A DNA stretch of 64,000 bases from Limnanthes douglasii subsp. nivea (lineage: Eukaryota > Streptophyta > Magnoliopsida > Brassicales > Limnanthaceae), in assembly GCA_036936605.1 (NCBI GenBank), contig JAUPFV010000001.1, positions 245,952,925-246,016,924 of the forward strand, given 5' to 3'. Both the position numbers and the translations under genes were made by a program. The notes under the pieces were generated by a model. That model was not told the origin of the DNA and ran no database searches. It worked only from the letters and a program-made list of their open reading frames with translations. Within the stretch, counting starts at the first letter, position 1. Every line of letters starts with the position of its first letter. Of this stretch, positions 1 to 11,300 are shown piece after piece.

Positions 1-276
1 CAAAGTTCATCATCAATTTTTTTATTTATATCTTATGGTTTTAAATTTTAATATTTTGTTATTATATGAGGTTCATGATACCGGTGGAATGACATAAGAA
101 TTTGATATCGATTATAGTGATTTGTTTACAATGTAAGTTTATTATACGCAACAACAATTGATTGATTGTGTTACGTATACCGAAAAAGATAGTGGATTCA
201 CGGTTTATTAAGACGTCGTGACGATGCAAAAAACAGAAAAACTCCTAGACTATTATTTGAATGCTAGATATCTAGG

Positions 277-1818
277 ATGTATACAGATTTGGTAGACCCA
301 AATAATATTAAAAAGAAGTTTACCATAACCAAGAAATACGAATTCCTTTTCAATTTTAAAAGATATATGGTAACTAACATTATCGAACATTCGTCCATTG
401 TGTTGAGGGACAAAGACTTAGCGTTGGTGAAGACGGTCAAACAAGTGCTCTCTAATGCAACTCACATGTTATGTCGATAGTACATTAATGAACATCCTAT
501 GGAAAGCGAAAAAATAATCATCAATGATAAATAAATCTCCAATGAGTTTTTAATGGTTTGGAATACGATGATGTTGTCAGAGACAAAACTCTCATTTAAT
601 AGCTATCGGTCTAAAATGGTCAGTGACTTCAAAGATTATCCAAAAGAAATTGAGTACACAAAAATTTGGTTATAGCCTTACAATGATAAGTTTATCATGT
701 GGAAAACAAACAAGTTCTTGTATTTTTGTAACTACACCACTAACTACGTGAAGAACGCTGATTCCACCATTATGTGTTTCCTTGCTACGAGCAAAGATAA
801 CTTCGAGTGGTTTTGGTTTAAGGTGCATGGTTTGCTCGAATTGCAACATTGAGAAATTAGAGAGTCATTTGAAAATAGTTGACTTATAGCCTAATATAAA
901 TTCAAAGACAAGATATACCTCGATCTCAGAGGTAATGTCTTTCATGATGCTTTATGATTTTTTTTTTCTGTGGAAGTAGAATGTGTTCAAACAATGAATT
1001 GCGGACGATTTAAATTTCACTTGGGCTATACGAAATACGTATGGTATATTGGTATGTCGTGTTCACACATCTTAGAATTTATAAGTAAATGCATAATAGT
1101 ATCTTTAGACTATTTCAACGATCATTGGAAGATGTTATATATAGTTTTCCGTTCAATATTGGGATATTGAAATAAAAATTGGATAAATTAGTTAATATTA
1201 TCATGGAAACCAAAGACGAAGCACACATAGAGCATGTGTACAAGAAATGGTTTGGCATAGTCTATCCAGAAACAACGTGTCTGTCTAGTTATGAAAAGTA
1301 ATTTATCTATTGATGCATCCACATTATCCACTAAACGAGACAAATCATATCACGAATACTTAATAGATTTGGAGAAAGCGAGTGCACCATTTTTAGATAA
1401 ATATTTCAAACCTAAATTTTTCATTTTATGGAAAGGGAGTGAAATTTCACAAGTAACATTTCAGAGAGGGAACGAAGTTCCTACACAAGCAAATGGTCAT
1501 AGATATCCTTTCAACAAACCTTTTAAAGTAGAACCTTTATTTAGATTTCGTATGATGCATTCACTATCAAGTGGAATGCTTATGTTTAGCTCAAGAGGTA
1601 CAATGTCTTGTAAAGTAATGTTGGTTGATCCGAAAGATTACTTCAAAATGTTCCATATCTTGTATAGACCTTTTATAACTGCGATCAACAACAATGGATA
1701 TTATGGGTATCGATCAATTGGGTTTGGTTTGAACGGACAAGAAGATGGATGGAAGTTGATTAAAGATTCATTATACAAGGACCTATAGGTTTTGTGACTA
1801 TTTACGTAAAGATATTTA
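277..1818 (+). pseudogene. MULE-type transposase fused to OTU-like domain, 5' part (MULE-1)
   Basis: One forward frame runs from 277 to 1788 with nonsense codons but no frameshift. The first part reads like the DDE region of FAR1/MULE-type plant transposases (RDKDLALVKTV, then THMLCR followed by a stop where the family has CRWH). Next come FKDYPKEIEYTKIWL, PYNDKFI and the ELQH.EIRESFE block typical of the family. From 1291 there is a stretch with the spacing of the OTU-like cysteine protease domain that follows the transposase in some plant MULE-type proteins (INNNGYYGYRSIG). In-frame stops lie at 478-480 (Trp to TAG), 532-534 and 673-675, with two TGA codons near 850-885. The OTU catalytic Cys position is Tyr (1702-1704) and the preceding Asp is Asn, so it could not act as a protease. 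The coding trace resumes at 3245, after a transposon. Confidence 0.8.
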
Positions 1819-2046
1819 TGTGAGGAATATGGGTGCGTTTATTCCGCATTTGTATATAAGTAAGAATAATCCTATCTCCACACTAGTGTGATATTGTCCG
1901 CTTTAGACCCACTCGGTCGCACAAATTTGTTTTTGGTCCACTTCCAAAAGTCCTCATACTAATGGAGATGTATTCTTAACTTATATACTTATCTTTATTC
2001 CCATGTTTAACCAATGTGGGATGTGGGACTTTCGTCGCACCTAACA
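1819..2046 (-). repeat. TRIM 3' LTR
   Basis: This 228-bp repeat is collinear with 3016-3244 and ends against the purine-rich tract, so it is the 3' LTR in the minus orientation. Confidence 0.9.
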
Positions 2047-2159
2047 ATCCTCCTCTCGAACAAAGTACCACTATAGCCTCCTCTCAGTTGACTTCCATCC
2101 ATCTACTCTAGTTAGGTGGAGATAAGCCTGAACTCTAGAGCTTTAGGGCGAATCCATCT

Positions 2160-2890
2160 TCTCACTATCAGATGACACTATGTCGCTCCTTGATCAAATC
2201 CTGAACTCTAAAGCTTTAGGGCGAATCCATCTGCTCACTATCAGATGACACTGTGACGCTCCTTGATCAAGTCACCTGCTTGATGAGCTATCATGCACTC
2301 CATATTTAGATGACACTGCACTGCTCCTTGATCAAGCTCACTATTAGATGTCACTGTGCCGCTCCTTGATCAAGCTACATGCTTGATGAGCTATCAGGCA
2401 CTCCATTTTTAGATGACACTACGACGCTCCTTGATCAAGCCACCTGCTTGATGAGCTATCTGGTGCTCCATCTTTAGATGACATTGCGCCGCTTCTTGAT
2501 CAAGCCACCTGCTTGACGAGCCATCTGGCGCTCCATCTTTAGATGACACTGTGCCGCTCCTTGATCAAGCCACCTACTTGATGAGCTGATCAAGCCACCT
2601 GCTTGATGAGCTATCTGGTGCTCCATCTTTAGATGACATTGCGCCGCTTCTTGATCAAGCCACCTGCTTGACGAGCCATCTGGCGCTCCATCTTTAGATG
2701 ACACTGTGCCGCTCCTTGATCAAGCCACCTACTTGATGAGCCATCTGGCCCTCCATCTTTAGATGACACTGCACCGCTCCTTGATCAAGCCACATGTTTG
2801 ATGAGCCATATGCCGCTCCTTCTATAAATGACACTGCACCGCTCCTTGATCAAGCCACTTGCTTGATGAACCATCTGGTGCTCCATCTAT
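2160..2890. repeat. 65-bp minisatellite inside the TRIM
   Basis: About eleven imperfect units with a period near 65 bp, recognisable by the words ccgctccttgatcaag and cttgatgagc. For example, gatgac starts at 2477 and again at 2542. A larger, about 151-bp, block is also duplicated (about 2436-2586 and 2587-2740), so the array grew at two scales. The open frame across 2474-2704 is a by-product of the repeat, not a gene. Confidence 0.9.
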
Positions 2891-3015
2891 CCAACAGATC
2901 ATTCACCTAAAGTATGGCTCTTGGCTTATGGTAAGATGTTCGGCATCTGAGAATTTCACCCACATCACAACCTACCACGTCGCGTTCCCTCTGGGCCTGG
3001 TGCTCTGATACCATT

Positions 3016-3244
3016 TGTAGGGAATATGGGTACCACATATTCCGTCTCCGTATATAAGTACGGATAATCCATTCTCCATACTAGTGTGATATTGTCCGCT
3101 TTGGGCCCACTAACCCGCACCGCTTTGTTTTTAGTCCACTTCCAAAAATTCTCACACTAGTGGAAATGTATTCTTAACTTATATACTGATCTTTCTTCCC
3201 ATGTTTAATCGATGTGGGATGTAGGACTTTGGTTGCACCTAAAA
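3016..3244 (-). repeat. TRIM 5' LTR with adjacent primer-binding site
   Basis: This 229-bp repeat matches 1819-2046. On the minus strand its end is followed after two bases by TGGTATCAGAGC (rest of the site at about 3002-3013), the usual Met-tRNA primer site of plant LTR elements. Confidence 0.9.
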
Positions 3245-3511
3245 ATTTAGTGGTACAAATAAGTTAATAAAAATCGTATAACGTGTTAAGTGCTTTGGTG
3301 ATACCGCTACTATGTTGAATTCAATGATAATGCTTGACATGAGAATCTTGATCGAATAAACGTTTAACAATATTGTCCACTTTGTAAGGAAATTGAGGAC
3401 GATAAATATTAGTTTCACTTTTCTACCATTACGAGGTACACCTCCTCTGTTGTCAGAAAGGGCGAAAATCAGGCTGGGTTGGGTCAATACCAACCAATAT
3501 GCCAATGTAAG
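3245..3511 (+). pseudogene. OTU-like domain continuation of MULE-1 after the TRIM
   Basis: If the TRIM and one copy of its duplication are ignored, the reading frame continues from 1818 into this segment (motif IFSGTNKLIKIV across the junction). It then reaches SFTFLPLRGTPPL and RLGWVNTNQYANV. These correspond to the downstream part of the plant MULE-associated OTU domain, where a (T)FLPLR block and a (G)(F/L)VN-x-N-(H/Q) block are typical. In-frame stops remain (IV-stop-RV, IE-stop-TF). The trace ends at the hAT MITE, and coding beyond 3976 is not convincing. Confidence 0.7.
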
Positions 3512-3967
3512 TAGGGATGGCAATGGGCCGTCCGCGGGACAAGTTCGGGCCGGCCCACCCGATCACAATTTTTGGACACTTGAACTCGAACCCGGCCCGA
3601 CCCGCTCCCGGGCTTATATTTTCAAACTTGAGCCCGTCCGTTCATGTTCGTCGGTCAACCCGGCCCGACACGCGGACATTAATTTTAATATTTTTAAATA
3701 TTTTTGAAATTTATTTTAAACATACTAATTTATTTTTATATATTATTGTTATTATATATAAAAAATATTAATTGTTATATATTTTTATAATTTTTGGGCC
3801 AAAACGGGTCCGACAAACTAGAATCCCAAACCCGATCCGGGTCGGTTGCGGATTACAATTTCTTAACCCGGACCCGGTCGGTTCTATGATCAAGCGGGAC
3901 AAAACTCGGCCGAGACAGATCGGGTCGGGTCGAGCCGGACTAGACAACACCCGAATTGCCATCCCTA
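3512..3967. mobile_element. hAT-type MITE
   Basis: A 456-bp GC-rich insert with perfect 13-bp terminal inverted repeats (TAGGGATGGCAAT and its complement at 3955-3967). It is flanked by a perfect 8-bp duplication AATGTAAG (3504-3511 and 3968-3975). An 8-bp duplication and TAGGG-type ends indicate the hAT superfamily. It has no transposase and is non-autonomous. The interior has many short CGGGTCGGG-like words. Short open frames over 3393-4031 cross its edges and are not genes. Confidence 0.95.
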
Positions 3968-3975
3968 AATGTAAG

Positions 3976-4392
3976 TATTTCATTTCAACAAACGTTTGAT
4001 TTAATTGACAAGATCCATTTGATATTTTCATTATATATTTTTATTTTTTTGTAGCTTTCTACTGCGACTAACGCACCATGTGCAAGGATACATCCTTGTT
4101 GCCTAAAATTATGTATACTGTAAGCTAAAGATTAGACATTACCGATTGAATCTCGATGCAAGAGATATAAAAATATTATAAAACATAGTTTCAAAATAAC
4201 TCATTTAGCAATAGTCGTTTAATATAGGTGCACTATTTTCAAAATAATTTGTAATTGTAATTAATGTACGCTAGTTTCCACTGTAAACACTTATCATTTT
4301 AATATATTAGTTGTATGTTGTTGTGCTAAATAATTGAAAACGTCATAGTTAAACCTATATAATAAAACAATAAAATAGAGGGTGTAGACAAC
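3976..4392. other. AT-rich spacer
   Basis: No coding trace, terminal repeats or RNA gene was recognised between the MITE and the next element. Confidence 0.5.
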
Positions 4393-4960
4393 AAAACTCT
4401 TTAGTGATTCAATCATACTGACGGTATAACAATTCTATAGCACCGGTAAGATAGTAATTGTCGGTATGGAATTTTCATACAAGTGGTGGGAAAATTATAC
4501 CGGTGGTATAACGGACATGCATCGCCGGTAGAATCACTCACAAAAAACTAAAATATTACTTTTAAGTGTGTCGGTTCTACTAGCGGTATGGAATATATAT
4601 ATACAGTCGCTAAAATAATAAAGCGTCAGTACAGAATTTAATACAATTGGTGTAACTATTATATCAGCGATATGATTTTCATATAGCGCCAAACTACTAA
4701 CCCAAGAAAAAAAATTGTAAAGTGATTCGGTTATAACGGCGGTATAACATTTCTATACCGTCAGTAAGATAATACACCGCCAATATGAAATTTCCATATC
4801 GGTAGTGCACATAATATATCGACGCTATAACAACACAGTATTGTCAGTATTGTGTGTGAGAGAAAACTTAACAAAACCCATTGGACCGACGATACACTGC
4901 TGTTATACCGACGATATAATAACAACACGACCAATATGATTTTTTTTAGAAACAACGTAG
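4393..4960. repeat. Tandem copies of about 318 bp with cggtataac-rich words
   Basis: The word agtgattc starts at 4403 and again at 4721. The following text is collinear in both copies: a cggtataac word, then an (a)ttctata word, then taagata, then a tatggaatt/tatgaaatt word. Many short forward and inverted ggtata/tatacc words could form hairpins, as in transposon subterminal regions. Confidence 0.6.
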
Positions 4961-5070
4961 TATTGTATCAACGATATAACAATTGTACACCACCTTTATA
5001 GGGTTAAAAAACTAAGAGTATCTAAAATATTTGTTACACCATGGTAGATAATACCTAAAAAGACAAGGAG

Positions 5071-6430
5071 TCAAGGAACAATGATTTGCATAACTCGTTT
5101 GGCAAAATTCGTAACATCTTTCTCGTTCTCGTCAAGAGGTCGAACACAGTTTCTCGTATGAATAACCTTTATTGCTTGATACTCATCAAGAACATGAAGA
5201 GTGACGACAAACCACCCATACCTCTTTATGTAAGTATCATACTGATACATTGTCGTTTTATGATTAATGGTAACGAGACATGTCATACAGTCCACGACAA
5301 ACAAATACTTATACATTTTTTCCTAATGTCGACAGTTAATATCATAACGATATTGTTCTCATTTCTTAATAATCTATCTAGCTTCAATACGATATACTTG
5401 TTTTTCTTGGATCCAACCAAATTTCCGCATCACTCGATCTGGTATATACCCTTCAGTCGTGAAGATAATCAACATAGGATTGCGGTAATACCCCACATAT
5501 TGGTCCACAAACCTCTCCCTCATCTCTTCATATGGATGGAATATCACCTGAAAACAAACACATAACAAATGAAGATGCACTTTAGGTTAGATAAAAATAA
5601 GTACAAAATAAAAGATTATTTACATTCTTCACATTGAGACTAACAAAGACGTCGCAGTAGTAGGTTTTTGTCGAACATTAGTACCCTTAAGATTTTTCAG
5701 CAACCAACTAACAAGCTTCAGATTGGATATCCTATACTCTTTGTTCATCTGAGGGTGAAAACAAAGTCTTCATTGATGAATCCAGCAATCCAACAACCGA
5801 TGAATCCATACAAAGTCTTCATTGATGATTTCAACGCTTCTCCCATACCCATATAACACCATGCCAACACGTACGTACCCGCACTATCTCACTAAGCTGA
5901 TCCATGTGCTCCATATAGGCGATAAAATCTATCTTTACAGACTTCTGGCTGGTACATATAAAAATAGTGTAACCAAACAAATACATCAGGTTCGTAAGTT
6001 CAACATGTACGAATATATCATCAAAACAATTCAGATTTGAATCAAAATAAAAAGCATGTGTACAGGTATCCCTAAGCTATCTACGACCAAACTTGACCCT
6101 TTTCTCGCCTCATACTCCATATGAACATCATCCTCTATACTCCCAACAACCCAGCATAATATGTGTACACTTTACCATAATTATCGCTCCCCTCATATTT
6201 GATTATTCTAGCAAACACTGAGAGACTAGTAATGACGAACACGTCGTTTAACGTGATAGTCATCTTGTCGAATGATAACTGGAAATTGTTGGTCTCCTAA
6301 TGACAACATTGAAGAAAAACCCCGTTCAAAAGCGAGTTTGAGTAAAACCTACTCAAGGTCCGAATGATAGGCCCACATGAAGTCGTATATAGTATATTTT
6401 TAACCGCCACCTGGTTGTTGAGATCTCATT
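5071..6430 (-). pseudogene. Plant mobile domain (PMD) protein remnant
   Basis: Read from 6430 downwards, the reverse strand gives FQLSFDKMTITLNDV (about 6242-6285), the hallmark T(F/I)T-L-x-DV block of PMD proteins. YYAGLLGV follows, then at about 5930-5870 YMEHMDQLSEIV and WVWEK (cf. LLQ.WAWER). Near 5550-5380 is HPYEEMRERFVDQYVGYYR and then YIPDRVMRKFGWIQ (cf. the Y.P.RVxRQFG block). The order matches the PMD fold. Frameshifts and stops separate the blocks, and one gap (about 5580-5640) could be an intron. PMD proteins occur both as host genes (MAIN/MAIL) and as transposon cargo; the flanking repeats favour cargo. Confidence 0.75.
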
Positions 6431-6607
6431 TTTTAGTAGTCCATAATGAATTGAACAATAATACCCGTATGAGACTGGAAAAACGGAAAAAAAAAATTAA
6501 ACATAAAAAATTATTATAACATATTAATCGATGTAAACCAATTTTTTTTTAAATATATGATTAAACTTACATTCCTGATGTAGATGTTGTACGCCTCACG
6601 GGGCTTA

Positions 6608-6843
6608 TACTCCGGAAACAGTGTGATACTATTTTATGCTAAGGACATATTTTGAAGATCGATAGTACTACTCGGTCTTTAAGTAGCAATGTTAGGCTCA
6701 TTTTCTAAGTACATGTATCAATGTTTACTCCAGAAACAGTGTGATACTATTTTATGCTAAGGACATATTTTGAAGATCGGTAGTACTACTCGGTCTTTAA
6801 GTAGAAATGTTAGGCTCATTTTCTAAGTACATGTATCAATGTT
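6608..6843. repeat. 118-bp tandem duplication
   Basis: 6608-6725 and 6726-6843 are almost identical (only a few substitutions), both starting tactcc and running through gtactactcggtctttaag. A recent local duplication inside the PMD element. Confidence 0.95.
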
Positions 6844-7129
6844 TAATAACGCTTCATGGAGACTAGGTGAGCCACCCTACCCATTTTCTGTTCTCCTAAG
6901 GTTTGGTAATTGTGTATCCGCAATGACTGTTAGGTATGCTCGACATGCACATACTCATTTTCTTTAACGGTAGGGAAACCGGTAATATCTTTTTCGATTG
7001 ATGAGGTACGTGTACGTTTAGGTCATCATTTTCCCCTTTCTTGAGCCTCATTTATAAATTCTAAGTTTTTTTCCAACTTGCCACTCTGTTACATGTGATA
7101 CAAAAAAGAAATTACTTAGTTAAACACAT

Positions 7130-7400
7130 TGTTAAATACATAAAATTATAGAGTACCAATAGTATTTACAAGTCGTACCACCAATATAATATTGATGACA
7201 ATAGTAGTGCCAAAATAATACGTTTGGCACCGCAAATGCCATGAAACATAGTTGCGTTACGATTTGTACATATTGCCGATGCCAAAAAACATGAAAAACA
7301 ATAAAATTAACATCGCTGGTGCCAAAGCAACAACACTGGTGGTACGGAACATTCGTACTGTCATTGCTCAATAACAACCGCAAGTTTTAGTGATTCTTCT
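7130..7400. repeat. Right-hand repeat-rich end of the PMD element
   Basis: Repeated ggtgcc/ggcacc and ggtac words, ending ttttagtgattc near 7384-7396, recall the left-hand repeats, though the pairing is loose. Reverse-strand open frames here are low-complexity. Confidence 0.4.
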
Positions 7401-8113
7401 TCGCAAAAAACATTTTAAAATCCTAAAAAAAACTAAAATCTAACATAAAAAATCAATGCAAGCATACCCTCGTATCATTCCCAAATAGATTGTAACACTA
7501 TGAATTAATTTCAACATCTTAAATAAGTTAAATTTCGATTCTATCTAAAAATCAATTCAGAAATAAATGTAAATTAAATCAATAATGATAAAACAATTAC
7601 TCTTTTCTTTTATCTATTAACGAAGTAATTGTTCTTGAAAAAAAATTATTTTATTTTTGAAAAAAATGAAAATATAATATTTGTATTCTACTTTTTTGTT
7701 TTTGAAAATGATAGAAAAAAATGGATGGAAAATAAAAGTATATAACTCCGTATATAAACATGAAAACTTAGTTTTTAAACTAAAAATACTTTTAAAATAA
7801 AATATGAAAACCTATTGAATTTATAAAAGACTTAAAACTTTTCGATCTGGCCAAACCTTCGAATTTATTGTACTTTACTAATTTTATTTTTATCGTATTT
7901 TCTAATAAAGTAAATTTGAATAAGTAGAGTTACATCGTTACAGTCACTTCATGTTACCGTTTTTAAGTAATAAAAGATTTTACTCAAAATTGTATTTACT
8001 TATATATGGGGAAAAATCAAATTACTTTTGTCATTTGTCGAACAGTGGAGGGAAACATTCTAAAGAAAAAGATGTTAAAAATAATTTTGAGTCCAAAAAT
8101 ATCCATGAGTGTG

Positions 8114-8117
<4 letters not shown>
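7401..8117. other. AT-rich intergenic DNA
   Basis: Homopolymer-rich AT sequence with no coding trace recognised. Confidence 0.5.

Positions 8118-8158
<41 letters not shown>
8118..8158. repeat. (TA)n microsatellite
   Basis: About 20 uninterrupted TA units, directly abutting the 3' end of LINE-A. Confidence 0.98.
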
Positions 8159-8161
<3 letters not shown>

Positions 8162-8399
8162 TGTATAAAAACGTAAATTAATTGAAAAGGTTCATACATA
8201 ATCTTGGGGCATACCCTGAGGTGATACATTACTACAAATTGAGTTCATTACATGACAAAGAGAATACTAGAAGATAGTTCCGGAACCCATTGCCCATAAA
8301 TAGGAAATAACACAATGGGTGAAACAACGCATAATAATAATCTGACAAGAGGTGGTGAGGATGACTCGGTGGCGTAGACAGACTCCAGGTGTAATCAGT

Positions 8400-11300
8400 C
8401 AGCGCCATGCTCCAGTCCTGAAGGGGGTCACCTGAAGCCAAGAAAAAAACTAAGTTAGATAGTAGCCATCTACGTTGGCCAGAAAATCTTGGTTCCATGA
8501 AATCTGTATTGGAGATCCGAGAAGATATGGAAAGAAATTAAGGATGCTAGAGCGGGAGCAGATCCAAAAATTCGTGAATTCCGCTCCTTCCAAACGTGGT
8601 AAACGACCGCGTTGAAACAAGTGCGCCAAATACAATGGTTACTTTCATTTGGCCATCTTGAAGCCTCAAGAATCCAAGATTGCCAGCTTAAGCTTTGGAA
8701 TGGAAAGCCAAGTTTATGACTTGTCGCGTTCCAGATACTCTGAGCAAAACTACATTAATAGAGAGTATGAGATATAGTTTCAGAATCAGAGGAACAGAGG
8801 GGGCACTCAGTTGGGGTGTTGTACCCCCAACTAATAAGCTTGTCTCTGGTAACAAGTCTGCCTTTAATTGCAAGCCAAGATATAAAGGAATGACGTGGGA
8901 TATTGTATTTGTTCCATACTAACCCCGCCCACCCCACGGATGGGGCAGGCTCTCGAATAGCATTGTACGTGTCTTTTATGTTTAAAGTGAGACATCCCTT
9001 CTTCGCTGTCCAGAAGGGGACATCCTGCGAGAGAGTGTTTGGCTGGGAGAAGGAAAGAATAAGTCTGTTGATTTCGTCCAAATGAATCCGACTTCGGGCT
9101 CTAGCTGGTCTCAGATTGACCGGCCAGTTCCAGTCTCCATTTGAAATAATATCCGCAACCTTGAGGCTATTTCCCAGACGAGAGTCAGATATTAAATCTG
9201 AGCCATAATGTTCTGCCAGAGATAAAGAGAGGAGCCAAGGTTCGTGCCAGAAGGAAGTATTCAGACCATTTCCTATTGCAACGCTGAATAATTTACAGAC
9301 CAAAGGACGAAGGCGGAGGATTTTTCTCCAGATCCAGGAGGGAGAGGATCCGCATGATATCTCCCAAAAACTTTTATTTTTTATTTTTTCCGATCTGATC
9401 CAGTCACACCAAAGAGATAGGGGTCTACTACTTACTATAGACCAAAGGTGTTTTAGGACGGCCGCCTAATTCCAGATTTTTAAATCCAGGATCCTAAGGC
9501 CGCCCTCTTTATATGGAGCGATAATTTTTGACCAAGCCACCTTGGCTCCATAGGTTTTCATAGTAGAACCCGACCAAAGGAATCGCCGGAGGTACTGAGA
9601 TAGTTCTTTTATTATTCTAGATGGAAGAATGAAAATCGAAGACTAATATACCTGACCCGCAAATAGAACAGATTTAATTAATTGGAGCCGACCCGCGTAA
9701 GAGAGATGTTTAGCGGTCCAAGATTCTATTCTAGAGGTTATTTTGTGAATCAGGGGGCGGCAGTCAGTGTGGGATAGTCGGCCAGTGAGGAGTGGGACTC
9801 CGAGATATTTTACCAGAAGGGTACCTTCAGGGAAGTTCAGAATGGGCAAAACATCTGATCTAAGGTGATTGTCAATACCGGAAAGGAAGATGTGGCTTTT
9901 GGATGGATTGACTTTAAGGCCTGAGAGGAGAAAAAAGTCCTCAAGAGCCTCTTTGATGGGGTTAAGAGAGAGGGCATCACCGTGATAAAAAATCATCAGA
10001 TCGTCTACGAAGCAGAGGTTGATGATTTTTTGCTTTTGGCATTTCCAGTGAAAGCGGAAATTCTCATTAAGACTTTTATCTTTGAGAATACCGGAAAGCA
10101 CTTGCATTACAAGGACAAAGAGAAGGGGGGATAGAGGGTCACCTTGTCTCAGGCCCTTTTTCCCTTTGAAATTTCCATGAAGGTCTCTGTTAATGATAAA
10201 GGAGTAGGTGGGGGAGTAGATACATTTGACAATCCATGAGATTATTTTCTCATGAAAATGCATCGCAACAAGAACGTCCAGGATAAGATGTCAGCGAACA
10301 TTATCAAATGCTTTCATTAAATCTATTTTCAGCGTAATCAGTTTGCCTTTCCCATTAGTATGGTAGCCTTTAAGAAGTTCTTGGGAGAGTAGAATATTAT
10401 CAGAAATATTTCTACCAGGGATGAATGCTGATTGAGAGGAATCGACAAGATAAGGGAAGGAGACTATGATTCTGTTTGCCATGATTTTGGAGATGATTTT
10501 ATAGACAACGTTACACAAAGCGATTGGTCTAAAGTCAGCTGGCGAAGAAGGTGAGTCTTTTTTAGGGATAAGCGCTATAGAGGTGGAGTTCCATGATTCT
10601 GTCAGGGTGCCAGAGAGAAAAAAATTCTTGAACCCCTTTACAAATGTCAGGACCGACTATATCCCTGGAAGATTTAAAGAAACTGGAATTAAATCCATCA
10701 GGGCCCGGGGATTTATCGTTGTCAATACTGTGCAGAGCAGATTTAATTTCCGCACATGAAATATCACGGATCATAAATTCTCTATCACCAGGAATGACCG
10801 TGGAACCGATGAGAGAGGAAACGTTTTTTAGCCCTAGGTAGACATGAGAATGCTTCGTGCCAAGAGTCTTTTCAAAAACGTTTACAAACACTTTTGACAC
10901 TTTAGCCGGAGATGAAATAGTGTCACCTTGGTCATTTGAAATCGAGATGATTTTATTGCGGAAAAGCCGGGCTTTAATACTTTTGTGGAAATTTTTTATG
11001 TTTTTGTCACCCAACTGAATCCAGTTTTCTCTAGATTTCTGCTTCAAGAAAGATTCTTCAGCGCGACTTAGAAAGATGAATGAAGTGGAGGCCTCTATTT
11101 CATTTCTGACAAGTCTCGGGTTTAGAGGGTCGGAGACTAATTTAGATTGAGCCTCAAACAGGTCTCTTTGAGTTTTCGGCTCTGGAGGAGATGTCACTAA
11201 ATTTCTTACGGTTTAAAAAAGCTAAGGTAGATTGAAATCGCTTTAGTTTGTCAGTGACCCTCGACATGCCAAAGGAGGAAATAGGGGAGTTCCAACAATT

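Larger units (their letters stand above)
1819..3244 (-). mobile_element. TRIM (terminal-repeat retrotransposon in miniature)
   Basis: A 1,426-bp element with near-identical terminal direct repeats at 1819-2046 and 3016-3244. Each begins TG and ends near CA or AA, and both share the block tgatattgtccgcttt. It is flanked by a perfect 5-bp duplication ATTTA (1814-1818 and 3245-3249). Next to the right repeat the minus strand reads TGGTATCAGAGC, a primer-binding site complementary to initiator Met-tRNA. Next to the left repeat is a purine-rich tract on the minus strand. The element is therefore in minus orientation. It has no gag or pol; the interior is a minisatellite. It interrupts the OTU part of the MULE-1 pseudogene. 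Confidence 0.92.
4393..7400. mobile_element. Putative DNA element carrying a PMD gene
   Basis: The segment is bounded on the left by repeated (a/g)cggtataac-type words (4393-4960) and on the right by related but diverged words (7130-7400). A reverse-strand PMD pseudogene lies between. This layout resembles a DNA transposon with long subterminal repeats and captured or native PMD cargo. I found neither clean terminal inverted repeats nor a target-site duplication, so boundaries and superfamily (CACTA-like or MULE-like) are open. Confidence 0.4.

Noticed and set aside
2100..2890. Regular repeats that could suggest a CRISPR-like array
   Set aside because: The units are contiguous 65-bp tandem repeats without unique spacers, between the LTRs of a plant TRIM.
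3393..4031. Overlapping open frames on both strands
   Set aside because: They cross the ends of the hAT MITE and come from its GC-rich repeats.
8017..8229. Open frames with Tyr-Ile repeats on both strands
   Set aside because: They are translations of the (TA)n microsatellite.
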